Of a DNA stretch of 64,000 nt, positions 53,028-62,341 are shown one piece after another. Source of the DNA: Nymphaea colorata (Eukaryota; Streptophyta; Magnoliopsida; Nymphaeales; Nymphaeaceae); NCBI RefSeq assembly GCF_008831285.2, contig NC_045139.1, forward strand, positions 32,337,706-32,401,705. Reading direction: 5' to 3'. The notes beneath the pieces were generated by a model. It was not told the DNA's origin. It worked only from the letters and a program-made list of their open reading frames with translations, and did not search any database. The position numbers were made by a program, and so were the translations under genes. Numbering within the stretch: position 1 is the stretch's first letter; every line of letters starts with the position of its first letter.

Positions 53028-53804
53028 CCGTCATTGTTTGTCTAAGGACTTATTTGGATCATATATGAGTTATTTTCACCAATGTCGGACATCAATTGCA
53101 CAAAAAAAATTTTCGCAAAAATGCATACCGACATCATGTAGTGTACATTGAGGAGATTTCATGAACCTCTTTCATTTCAATTTATCTTACCCCTCCTCAA
53201 TTTAAGGATTGTATGCAGCTCATGTATGCTCTCAAAATTTCAAATCTATCTCTTAGGAATGTATGCAATAGAACCATCTATTTTGCATCTTCTCATGAAT
53301 TTTGAAAAACAAATCCTTACCTATATCATATCCCGGTCATCATGTTGCCGGGCTATTTCTAGGACATTAGTCCAAGATATAGCCTTACAACTGGACCACC
53401 CAATTGGACTGAGAAGTCCCCCCATTAGTACCGAAACGGACAATAGTCCCGGTATATCGATGGGTGAACAAGGAGAAATGGAGAGCCCAAATCTAAAAAA
53501 CCCTTGGAGGAGTCTATGCCAGTACCATAAATTTGGTATATAGGTATACCATAAATTTTGGATAAATAAAGAACCATTTATCCATTTATTTTCCATAGGT
53601 TCCAAGACCAATTTTCAAAATAATGCATATAGGCAAGAGTCCTAGGAATTGCATTATCAATTTTTCATTAACTGTTTGTTTGGATGCATGTGATGTTTTA
53701 CTTTGCCTCTAAGTCCATGTCCATGTCCAAACCCAATGTCAAAACTCTTCTCGAGTTTTTATTGGGTCAATCCATGTCAAAGTCTAATACCTTCTCTTGT
53801 CTAG
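53028..53804 (+). other. Untranslated leader between PBS and the PMD ORF
   Basis: The 780 bases hold no recognisable coding region; the 131-aa ORF at 53148-53543 has no domain. The segment ends in a pyrimidine tract and TAG directly against the ATG at 53805. Confidence 0.5.
53791..53804 (+). promoter_or_regulatory. Candidate 3' splice acceptor before the PMD ORF
   Basis: CTTCTCTTGTCTAG is followed immediately by the ATG at 53805. Pyrimidine content and the terminal TAG fit a plant acceptor. Unproven. Confidence 0.4.
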
Positions 53805-55016
53805 ATGGACTCAAAAAGTATCTTCCCATATGACAACATCCTATTCGGGTCATGTCAAGGCCGATCCAGACTTCGCATCATCCCAAGTGGAGTCTACCTA
53901 CCTCAGTGGTATCTTTCATGGTACCCAACTTTTCGGTGTATGTTCCCGGATCACGTAGAGGATTGCGGTCTTGAAGAAGCAGTCAGTCTTGCCATACAAC
54001 CTATCAATGGCAATCTAATCCATGCAATTGCTGAAAGATGGAACCCAAGAACCAACACATTCTGGTTTCTATGGGGTGAAATGACAATCACTCTTGATGA
54101 GTTCTCCAACATTATAGGTTTGCCAGAACCAAAAGGTGACCCAAGAGGTCCAATTGAAGACAAGTTCCTTGTAAACCAAGGTCAAGTCAAAACTCTAGAA
54201 GTGATTCGTAAACTCACAGGAAAAAGGAGTTGACCTTTTCTAGAGAAAGATGGACATCATTATCTTCAACTACAAGAGCTTGGTGAAATATACTCCCAAT
54301 TTGTCAACCCTGCGTCACTATTTAGAAGTGTTGCAGACAAGTACAAAAACTCCATGGTGACTTGTACCGTGGGTCTTATCTTCTTCAACAATGAAGAATA
54401 CATAATAGATTTCCACATAGCTCGCCTCTTCAGAAAATGGGGGCATGTCAAAGTCCGTTACATTTCCATAGCAATGGCAGCCTTGACATTCCTTTACAGA
54501 GGGTTGACCAAATTTTCAATTAGAGATGCAGACTCGATAGAAGGATGTGTCTTTGCACTGCAAGCATGGTTCTACAAACATGTGGGGCCACAATCATGTC
54601 ATTTTCAAAACACAGACGGTCAGTTATCCAGTATGGAGCACTATCGCAGAAAGATGGAGGAAGTTGATGACTCCACCATCATTTGAGACTTCTTCGATCG
54701 AGAGGTCATCAAGTCAAGATACACTTACAATCCAGTCAGGGAAAGTCTTCTATTGGGACCGTTTTTCATAATTGAATATCATCCAGAGCGTTGCCTCAGG
54801 CAATTCTCACTGCGTCAAAGGAATGCATATCCAATTGAGTCGGAAGGAGCCATCGTGGAGTGTGAACTAGACACTGAAGAGTGGTCTGGGATATACACCT
54901 ATGCCCAACAACATTGGGAATCATTTGCTCACCTGTATCTTGTCCTTGGTCCAGGAATGAGTCCCGAATATGTAAAATGGTGGGATGAAGTCTGCCCATC
55001 TATCCTTCTGTCCTAG
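53805..55016 (+). pseudogene. Upstream ORF (ORF1) with plant mobile domain (PMD) signature, two in-frame stops
   Basis: One reading frame of 404 codons runs from the ATG at 53805 to the TAG at 55014, interrupted by TGA at 54231 and 54684. The first segment has ERWNPRTNTFWFLWGEMTIT followed by LDEFSNIIGLP, the core pattern of the plant mobile domain (aminotransferase-like PMD, as in MAIN/MAIL1). The second has a helical segment around YISIAMAALTFLYRGL, and the third ends near EYVKWWDEVCPS. PMD proteins in plants are known both as host nuclear proteins and as passengers of transposons. Ogre elements characteristically carry an extra ORF before gag. The role in the element is unknown. The continued frame across both stops shows they are recent decay, not separate genes. 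Confidence 0.75.
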
Positions 55017-55156
55017 ATTGTCATGTCTAGTTCATTGTCATTAAGCCAAAATTTGTCAAGTCTTGCCAAGTTGTGTTGAACTTTGTTAAGTTTTCTCATC
55101 TTTCTTTCTAAATGCAATAAAAAATTTGTCATCTCTCATCAATTCACATCCTAACA

Positions 55157-55179
55157 TTTTCAATTTTTCTTCTTGCAAG
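55157..55179 (+). promoter_or_regulatory. Candidate 3' splice acceptor before gag
   Basis: A T/C-rich tract ending TTTTTCTTCTTGCAAG lies 15 bases before the gag ATG at 55195, after the PMD ORF has ended. It would allow gag to be the first ORF of a spliced RNA. Motif-based inference. Confidence 0.4.
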
Positions 55180-55194
55180 GTGAACATCCGCTTT

Positions 55195-56883
55195 ATGGTT
55201 GAAACCAGAAGCCAAATCAGGAGAAGGAGTGAAATGGAGCTTGATCAACCTTTGATAGGAGACAGGGGAGAAGAATCCTCCTCAGAAACACCTCCCAAGC
55301 TGGAAATAAATGACCTGGAATTTGAGGAATACAAAAGATTCCGAAAATACATGATCATGTTCAATGAAGAACAAGCCCAAGCAGAAAAAGCCAAAAAGAA
55401 AGGGAAGAAAATAAGAAAGTACTCATCAAGCAGTTCAAACTCTTCTGTAGACGCTACAACAGAATCTAGTAGTAAGGAAGAACCGAAAACTCCCAAGAAA
55501 AAGAAGAAGGGAGAATCCTGGAAAACAAAAATCCAGGAAGTTGAAAAGAAGTTAAATGCGGTACAACTTAAAGGCAAGAACAAATGGAATTTCACTTGCG
55601 AAGATTTCTACGAAAGTTTCGAAAATGACAAACACATAAAGAACTTGCCTAAGAAATTTATCAAATTTGATGGCCATGGAGACCCAAAGGCACATTTGGC
55701 CATGTTCTTTGTTGAATGCTACAAATTCCGCCACAACCATAGGGCCCTATTTCGATGTTTCCCCAGAAGCCTAGAAGGAATTGCAGCACAATGGTATCGG
55801 GAACACATCAACCCAGTGGAACTAAAAAATTTTGACATGTTAATCAACCTTTTCATTGAAAGGTTCATTCAAAACGTTGAAACTGCACCAACGATCACCA
55901 CATTATGCTATCTAAAACAGAGGCCAGGTGAAAAGGTGAGAGATTTTATTCAGAGGTGGAGGTCTTCTTGCAACAAGATGAGGGACCCAATCTCTCAATC
56001 CCATGCACTGGGATTGATCGTAAACAATTTGACACAACCATTAAGGAGCCTCATTTCCAATGCTCCAATCAAGTCTTTCATCGATCTCACTGAGAGGGCA
56101 GAATGCATTGAAGCAGGAATTGAGAATGGAGCTTTTGACGCTGTCATCCAGGTGAAAGTAAGGGAAGATACAAATAAGAATAGTAGAAGTCAGAATGCTC
56201 CAGCCAACATCGTGGCCAACACTGCAGCCTTCAAGAAAGAGAAGTTCGAATATCCTAAGAATAAAGGGGTAATGGACAGAGTTAGTGGCAGTAGTAGTGG
56301 CACCAAAAACAAACATCCTGGATGGGGGTACGATAGAAAATTCACCCCATTACAACAGAGTTATGAAGAGGTCGTACATATGCTAATCGAAAGAGGTACT
56401 CTGTTCCTCCCAAAAGTCTCCAACCCCCCACCAATGATAGGGAAAAACAAAGAGCAGTTCTGCAAATTTCATCGCGCTCCAGGACATGATACAGAAGACT
56501 GCCTTGTACTTAAAAATATTGTGCAAGATGCAGTTGACAAAGAAATAATCAAAGAGGTCAGTGAACAGCCGGACATTCTCAAGAATCCTTTTCCTAAACA
56601 TGGCAAAAGAATAGTTTCGATGGTCAGATTTTCAACAGGTCGTCAAATTATGGTGACAAACAAAAGGGATCCAATGTCCCTGGATTTCTTTGGATTGCTT
56701 TTCAAACATGATAAAGGATCCATCAATGCACAAACCGGACTGGTTAAACAAGACCATCTGACGGAGATTGATCAAAAGTCACAAGTGTGCGACCCTGAAC
56801 CATTGAAATCCATTTTCAATGAATTGGACCCCTTACCTGAAGTCACGAAGGGAGGGTTTAGCCCTAACAGGGGGAATGAATGA
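55195..56883 (+). CDS. gag: Retrotransposon gag polyprotein (capsid/nucleocapsid)
   Basis: 562 codons run from the ATG at 55195 (MVETRSQIRRRSEM) to the TGA at 56881. The open frame extends upstream to 55126, but the later ATG follows the candidate acceptor and starts the conserved charged region. A Lys-rich low-complexity stretch comes first, then the retrotransposon gag (capsid) domain with AHLAMFFVECYKFRH, RSLEGIAAQWYREHI, FIERFIQNVE and YLKQRPGEKVRDFIQRWRS, and a C-terminal CKFHRAPGHDTEDC zinc-knuckle-like motif typical of Tat-group gags. Gag would assemble the virus-like particle. The TGA at 56881 probably truncates what was a gag-protease frame, since the same frame continues into protease. 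Confidence 0.88.
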   Translation: MVETRSQIRRRSEMELDQPLIGDRGEESSSETPPKLEINDLEFEEYKRFRKYMIMFNEEQAQAEKAKKKGKKIRKYSSSSSNSSVDATTESSSKEEPKTPKKKKKGESWKTKIQEVEKKLNAVQLKGKNKWNFTCEDFYESFENDKHIKNLPKKFIKFDGHGDPKAHLAMFFVECYKFRHNHRALFRCFPRSLEGIAAQWYREHINPVELKNFDMLINLFIERFIQNVETAPTITTLCYLKQRPGEKVRDFIQRWRSSCNKMRDPISQSHALGLIVNNLTQPLRSLISNAPIKSFIDLTERAECIEAGIENGAFDAVIQVKVREDTNKNSRSQNAPANIVANTAAFKKEKFEYPKNKGVMDRVSGSSSGTKNKHPGWGYDRKFTPLQQSYEEVVHMLIERGTLFLPKVSNPPPMIGKNKEQFCKFHRAPGHDTEDCLVLKNIVQDAVDKEIIKEVSEQPDILKNPFPKHGKRIVSMVRFSTGRQIMVTNKRDPMSLDFFGLLFKHDKGSINAQTGLVKQDHLTEIDQKSQVCDPEPLKSIFNELDPLPEVTKGGFSPNRGNE

Positions 56884-57765
56884 GCTTTTGAACTATGTGA
56901 AAATAGTCCGATCATATTCTCTGATAAAGATCTATCAACTGGAGGTGCATCGCATAATGACGCCTTGCACATAGTGGTAGAGACAAGGGGCACCAGAGTC
57001 TCCCACGTTTTAATTGATGATGGAGCAAGCCTGAACATCTGTCCATAACAAACAGCTCGTGAGTTGGGCATAAGACAGGCCGACTATACTCCATCCACAA
57101 TTTTCATCCATGGATATGACGGGACATGACAACCATGCCTAGGATGCATATGTCTGGATTTGAATATTTCTGAGACGTATCATCGGGTTTTATTTCATGT
57201 AGTGGATATAGAACCCTCCTTCAACTTGTTGCTTGGCAGGCCATGGATCCATGCTATCAATGCAGTTCCCTCCACTCTACATCAGTGTGTTAAATGGACT
57301 CACAACGGGAATTCTATAACCATCTATGCAGAGGATAGAGAAAGTCGGCTTGTACACCCAATGATTCTGGTACCAACATATACAATTGAGGTACCCAGTA
57401 TTCGAGTCTGCAAAGAGGAAGAAATATCTCAAAGTCTTAGCAGATTGGCCATTCAGAAACCAAAGAAACAGGTATGGGTGAAAAAGGGTACCAAACCTGA
57501 AACAAGTTATAAAAATCATCCGTTGTTCAAGAAATTCTGCCAGAATGAGAAAGGATTTGATTTACTCATACGCCATGGCTACTAGCCATTTACTGGCCTT
57601 GGCAAACATGAAAATGGAATCTTGGAACCAGTTACCTTGACAGGACAACGAGGCACTCAAGCCTTGGGGTGCCAAAGCTATGAAAAAGTGGATGTTGAGG
57701 AAGAATTCAAGTCAGTACCTTTCGTCAAGAGCAATACCATAGGCGGATGTTCACCATCAATTTGA
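56884..57765 (+). pseudogene. pro: Retrotransposon aspartic protease region, broken by stops
   Basis: It is in the same frame as gag, ending at a TGA at 57763. In-frame stops lie at 57046 (TAA), 57127 (TGA) and 57583 (TAG). The retropepsin active-site region is visible as VSHVLIDDGASLNIC, and the later FNLLLGRPWIH matches the conserved end of plant Ty3/gypsy proteases. The enzyme would cleave the Gag-Pol polyprotein. The DDG at the active site differs from the usual D-S/T/N-G, so it may carry a substitution as well. Confidence 0.8.
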
Positions 57766-57910
57766 ATCAACAAATCCGCCATCATTTTGTCATCATTTTG
57801 TCATTTTGTCGTCATTGTACTCAAATAGACCAAATGTCTTCATTTTGTAATACCTTCAAAAATACAATGACAAATGCAAATTACTTCCATATACAATGTC
57901 TCAAATTTCA
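57766..57910 (+). other. Non-coding break between protease and reverse transcriptase (possible intron)
   Basis: The gag-pro frame stops at 57763 and RT begins in a different frame from about 57935. The sequence between is AT-rich with repeated CATTTTGTC units. Ogre elements are known to carry an intron at this place. No donor is identified with confidence. Confidence 0.45.
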
Positions 57911-57933
57911 TCTAACTTCTTTACAATCTTTAG
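57911..57933 (+). promoter_or_regulatory. Candidate 3' splice acceptor before reverse transcriptase
   Basis: A pyrimidine-rich tract ending CAATCTTTAG lies one base before the in-frame ATG at 57935 (MASEDQT...). Position and motif fit the Ogre-type pro/RT intron acceptor. Confidence 0.45.
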
Positions 57934-57934
57934 G

Positions 57935-59590
57935 ATGGCATCTGAGGATCAAACATCAAAAGCTTTTAAGGAAATAAATCCAGAACTCACTGAGGCCGAA
58001 TGTCCAGAGTTCATCCAAATGAGAAAGCAAGATCAACCGTCACCTCTGATTAATTATCCGATTGAGGAAATTAACATTGGCACGGAAGAGAGTCCAAAGA
58101 TTTTGCAAATTGGAACAAGTCTTTCAGCAGAAGAAAGAAAAGAGTTGATAGACTTCATCAAAAAGCATCAAGAAGCCTTTGCGTGGACTTATGAGGACAT
58201 GCCAGGACTTGATACAAAATTAGTCGAGCATCGACTACCATTGAAACCAGAATGCAAGCCAATCAAACAAAAGTTGAGGAAACTAGACCCTCGTCTTGAG
58301 GGGCAAGTTAAGGAAGGCCTGGAAGACCTACTAAAGGCAGGGTTCATCCGAACAATCGACTATCCTGAATGGTTAGCAAACATTGTGGTAGTCCCAAAGA
58401 AAAATGACAAAATTCGGCTCTGCATCGATTTTAGAGATTTGAATAAGGCTACACTAAAGGATGACTACCCACTTTCAAACATTGACTTGTTGGTAGACAG
58501 TACCGCAGGTCACGCTATGTTCTCCTTTATGGATGGATATTCTGGTTATAACCAAATTAAGTTGGCAGCTCAAGATCAAGCCAAAACATCATTTACAACC
58601 CCATGGGGTACCTTCTGCTATACAATAATGCCATTTGGTTTGAAGAACGCTGGGGCAACATATCAAAGGGCTATGGCGCTATTTTTCATGACCAAATGCA
58701 TCAAATCATAGATGCATATGTAGATGATCTACTAATTAAGTCAAAAACAAAGGAGAATCACATCAACATTCTTTCTCAAGTTTTTGATAGACTCTTACAA
58801 TACAAACTTAGATTGAATCCACAAAAATATGTATTTGGTGTGAAATCTGGTAAGCTTTTGGGATTTATGGTCAGCAAAAAGGGAATCGAGATGGATCCTT
58901 CCAAAGAAAAGGCGATCATCGAAATGTCACCCCCAACAAATTTTAAGGAGCTACACAGCTTGCAAGGCAGAATTCAGTCAATCAGAAGGTTTATATCTAA
59001 TCTCGCCATGAGGTGCGAACCCTTCAACCATTTACTGTGGAAAGGAGTCAAATTTGAATGGGGCCATGAATATCAAGCCTCATTCGAAAAGATCAAGAAG
59101 TATCTTCTTTGCTCACCAATTTTAAAACCTCCAATTTTAGGGGAACCTCTACTCCTTTACATCACAGTTAACGATTCAGCCTGTGGTGGATTTCTGGCTC
59201 AATATGAAGAAGGATGTCGAATAGAACATGCCATTTATTACATCAGTAAGACATTTATGCAGTATGAAAAGAACTACTCGCAAATGGAAAAAACTTGCTT
59301 AGCCTTGGTGTGGATGTGTCAAAAATTAAGGCATTATCTATTGGCTTGTGAAGTTAAAATTTTATCCAAACTTAATCCACTCAAATATATCCTCGAACAG
59401 CCATTTCTGAATGGAAGGATAGCAAAGTGGCAGATTTTGCTGATGCAATATGATTTGGAATATGTGTCACAAAAATCAATCAAGGGGCAAGCCATTGCAG
59501 ACCAATTGGCAGATTTTCCTCTATATGAAGAAATTAGAACAAATGATGATTTTCCAGATGAGCAAATCCTGACGACTGAACCAGAGCCGA
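57935..59590 (+). pseudogene. pol: Reverse transcriptase and Ty3-type RNase H, frameshifted
   Basis: The RT begins with PYEDMPGLD-like text (WTYEDMPGLD), then EGLEDLLKAGFIRTIDYPEW, VVVPKKNDKIRLCIDFRDLN, FSFMDGYSGYNQIKLA and TIMPFGLKNAGATYQRAM. A one-base frameshift in a T-run near 58660-58685 moves the frame, after which the catalytic YVDDLLIKSK and GFMVSKKGIEMDP follow. The Ty3-type RNase H is seen as LLYITVNDSACGGFLAQ, YYISKTFMQYEKNYSQMEK and WQILLMQYDLEYVSQKS. It would copy element RNA to DNA in the particle. A second frameshift near 59575-59597 separates it from the next domain. Confidence 0.92.
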
Positions 59591-59597
59591 TTGGGAG

Positions 59598-59990
59598 ATG
59601 TACTTTGATGGATCTAAGAGCACAATTGGGGCAGGCATTGGGATACTTTTCATTACACCGGAAAGGGAAATGATTCCTTACTCTCTCAAATTGAATTTTT
59701 CCTGCACACATAATATGGCAGAGTACGAGGCCCTAATCCAAGGACTCAAAATGTTGCTCAAATTTAAAGTGCAGAGAGTTCGCATTTTTGGAGATTCTCT
59801 CTTAGCTGTCAGTCAGGTCAATGGAGATTGACAAGTCAAAGATCAAAAATTGATCACATATCAAGAGTTAGCAGCTTCCCTCTTAAGACAGTTCGAGGAA
59901 TGTCAACTCTTACATGTCAAAAGAGAATTTAACCCAATAGCAGACGGTTTAGCCAGTTTAGGCTCTACCATTGCCTTCAAACCTGGAGAA
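59598..59990 (+). pseudogene. Second (archaeal-like) RNase H domain, one in-frame stop
   Basis: MYFDGSKSTIGAGIGILF, HNMAEYEALIQGLKMLL, RIFGDSLLAVSQV and FNPIADGLASL supply the D-E-D-D acidic residues of a type I RNase H distinct from the Ty3 RNase H upstream. An extra RNase H between the Ty3 RNase H and integrase is the known mark of the Tat group. A TGA at 59829 interrupts it. Its proposed role is in trimming RNA primers. Confidence 0.85.
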
Positions 59991-60029
59991 TCTATCAGAT
60001 CTTTTGAAGTTGGAAGACTCGAACAACCA

Positions 60030-61328
60030 TCTTTTGTCATACCAGAACAGGTGTTGCAAGCAGAAAGTAGAGAAACACCATGGTATCAGAACATCAAGGA
60101 TTTTCTCCAAACTGGAACACTTCCACCAGAAATGTCTCGAAAAGAGCAAAGAGTTTTGAGACATATGTCTTCAAGATATTTCATTCTAGCCGACATCCTA
60201 TACAGAAGAGGATTCAACACAGAATATGCTAGATGTCTCAATGCAAATGAGGCACTAGAAGTCATTCAAGAAGCCCATGAAGGAATTTGTGGGGGACATG
60301 TAGGGTATCAGACCCTCGTCAAACAGATAGTCAGAGCAGGGTACTATTGGCCCACAATACAAAGAGACTGTCACCAATTTGTCAAAAAATGTATCAAATG
60401 TCAGTTGCACGCATAATCAATTCATGCTCCAACAGCGTACCTTCATTCGGTCAGCTCACCATGGCCATTCTCCATGTGGGCCTTCGACGTAGTCGGTCCA
60501 ATCAATCCACCTGCCTCAAATGGACACAGGTATTTTCTTGCAGCTACAGATTACTTCACCAAATGGGTGGAAGCGATCACTTTAAAAACAGTCGAAGGAC
60601 AACACGTAGTGTCCTTCATTCACAAAAATCTTTTGTGTAGATTTGACATCCCGCATGATATTGTTTCTGATAACGGTACTCATTTCAAAAATGAGAAAAT
60701 GCGCATTCTCTGTCACACACACAAAATACAACATCACTTTTCTGCCTCATATTACCCTCAAGGTAATGGTCAGGCAGAAGCAACCAACAAGATTTTGATT
60801 CGTGTCTTAGAAATGACTGTTGAAACAGGCCGAGATTGGCACGAGAAAATGCACAATGCACTTTGGGCGTATCGAACCACAATTCGGACACCCACCAATG
60901 CTACACCAGCAAAATTAGTATATGGAACGGAAATTGTCCTTCCATTACATGTCCAAAAACCAGCAATAAAATTTGCTGCTCTCATTGAACTCCCAATTAG
61001 CAAATACCAAAAAAAGAGACTTGCTCAATTAGACCTCTTAGACGAGAAAAGACTACAAGCGGCAGAGCATGCCGAAGTCTATCGTAAGAGAGTCGCCCGA
61101 CATTATGCCAAATCAGTCATTGAAAGAAAATTTCAGGTAAATGATCTTGTTTTAAGATCCATAGTTCCACTCAGGAGTAGACCTAAAGGGAAATGGGCGC
61201 CGAACTGGGAAGGACCATATATTGTCAAAGAGGTTCTACCTCACAATTCTTATCGACTGATTGATGTCGATGGGGTTGAAATCCCCGATCCAATTAATGC
61301 TTTGCATCTCAAAAAATTCTATACTTGA
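60030..61328 (+). pseudogene. int: Integrase, one in-frame stop
   Basis: The zinc-binding HHCC domain is visible (EAHEGICGGHVGYQTLVKQI, then HQFVKKCIKCQ), followed by a TAA at 60414. The same frame continues into the catalytic core with WAFDVVGPI (first D), IVSDNGTHF (second D) and YYPQGNGQAEATNK (E), then YRTTIRTPTNATPAKLVYG and a C-terminal GKWAPNWEGPYIVKEVL chain ending at the TGA at 61326. Apart from the stop, core residues are all present. It would insert the DNA copy into chromosomes. Confidence 0.9.
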
Positions 61329-62325
61329 ATTTGCAATTCAAAAAAAAATTTCAAAATAGTTGGCTTTGATAAGCACGTTTGTAACAATTTTCGAACCAAC
61401 TAAGGGGCATGGTATCCCTTAGGGAAAAGTTTCAAAAATGCATCAAAATTTTCAAACTCAACCCATGTCTTGAAGACAATTGCAAGGGCATCGTCTTGAA
61501 ATATGCAAGAAATTTCGCAGACATTGAGGGACTAATGTATAACAATTAATGTTGGTCCCGACAATCGGCATTTGTAAAGGTCTAGCATGAGATGCCATAA
61601 GAAAAAGTCTTGTCACCTCAAAGACCTTGGCAAGATGCTACAAAAAGCTATCAAGCGAAATGAGTTGAGCAATGAGCTCGGGGTGGGCATATGACCTATG
61701 CTTACGCCGTGAAGCTAAAATGCAATCCATGAACATTTTGCTTATATTAAGTCTCCTAAAGCCTTCTGAATTCGAGCAAGTAAGCCCGGGGAGTGTTTTA
61801 CATTTGGTACCCTGAGGCCAACTGGTCTAGGAGTTACCGGCCCAAAGCTTGTTACAAGGGTTCAGAAGAAAGCCCGATAGACTTGATATTACACAAAGCA
61901 AACTACAAAAAACCGCCAAAGCGGTGGAACACCGTAGTAGCTTTTGGGGTGGTGAGGAATTTCTCCCAAGAGTGAAAGGTGGCTCAAAAAGAAAATCAAA
62001 ATTCAAAAGCAAAAGCGAGTATGTGAAAAACTAAGTAAAACGAGAGAAAAAGCACTTGCCAATGGTCTAGAAGGCATTGAGGGCAAATTTAGCCAAACAT
62101 CAAATGCAAAAACTTTCACAATTACAAAATTTTTCAACCAACATTAATTCCTCTACAAAGTCTCCAATGAGATGGAGAAAAATCTTCTTATTTCAGGTCT
62201 ATACCTAGCATTTCCCCTCGAGCGAGGATGGTTCAACATCATTTGAAAAATGGATTTTCCAAACGATTTGCAAAAATTTGGTGCGTGAATCTTTGCTATT
62301 AAGCAAATTATTCAACTTGCTTAAC
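61329..62325 (+). other. Spacer between integrase and right LTR
   Basis: About 1 kb with no coding domain; 60-aa ORFs on both strands here are spurious. It contains AACTAAGGGGCATGG near 61399, which shares the AGGGGCAT core of the PPT at 62331. Long 3' untranslated spacers are usual in Tat/Ogre elements. Confidence 0.6.
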
Positions 62326-62341
62326 AACAAAGAGGGGCATC
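62326..62341 (+). other. Polypurine tract
   Basis: ACAAAGAGGGGCATC lies directly before the right LTR start. Its position and AAAGAGGGG purine core fit plus-strand priming. Confidence 0.7.

Noticed and set aside
54547-54771. Separate 74-aa ORF in another frame within ORF1
   Set aside because: It is a shadow frame; the conserved PMD-ORF frame runs through the same region with a single TGA.
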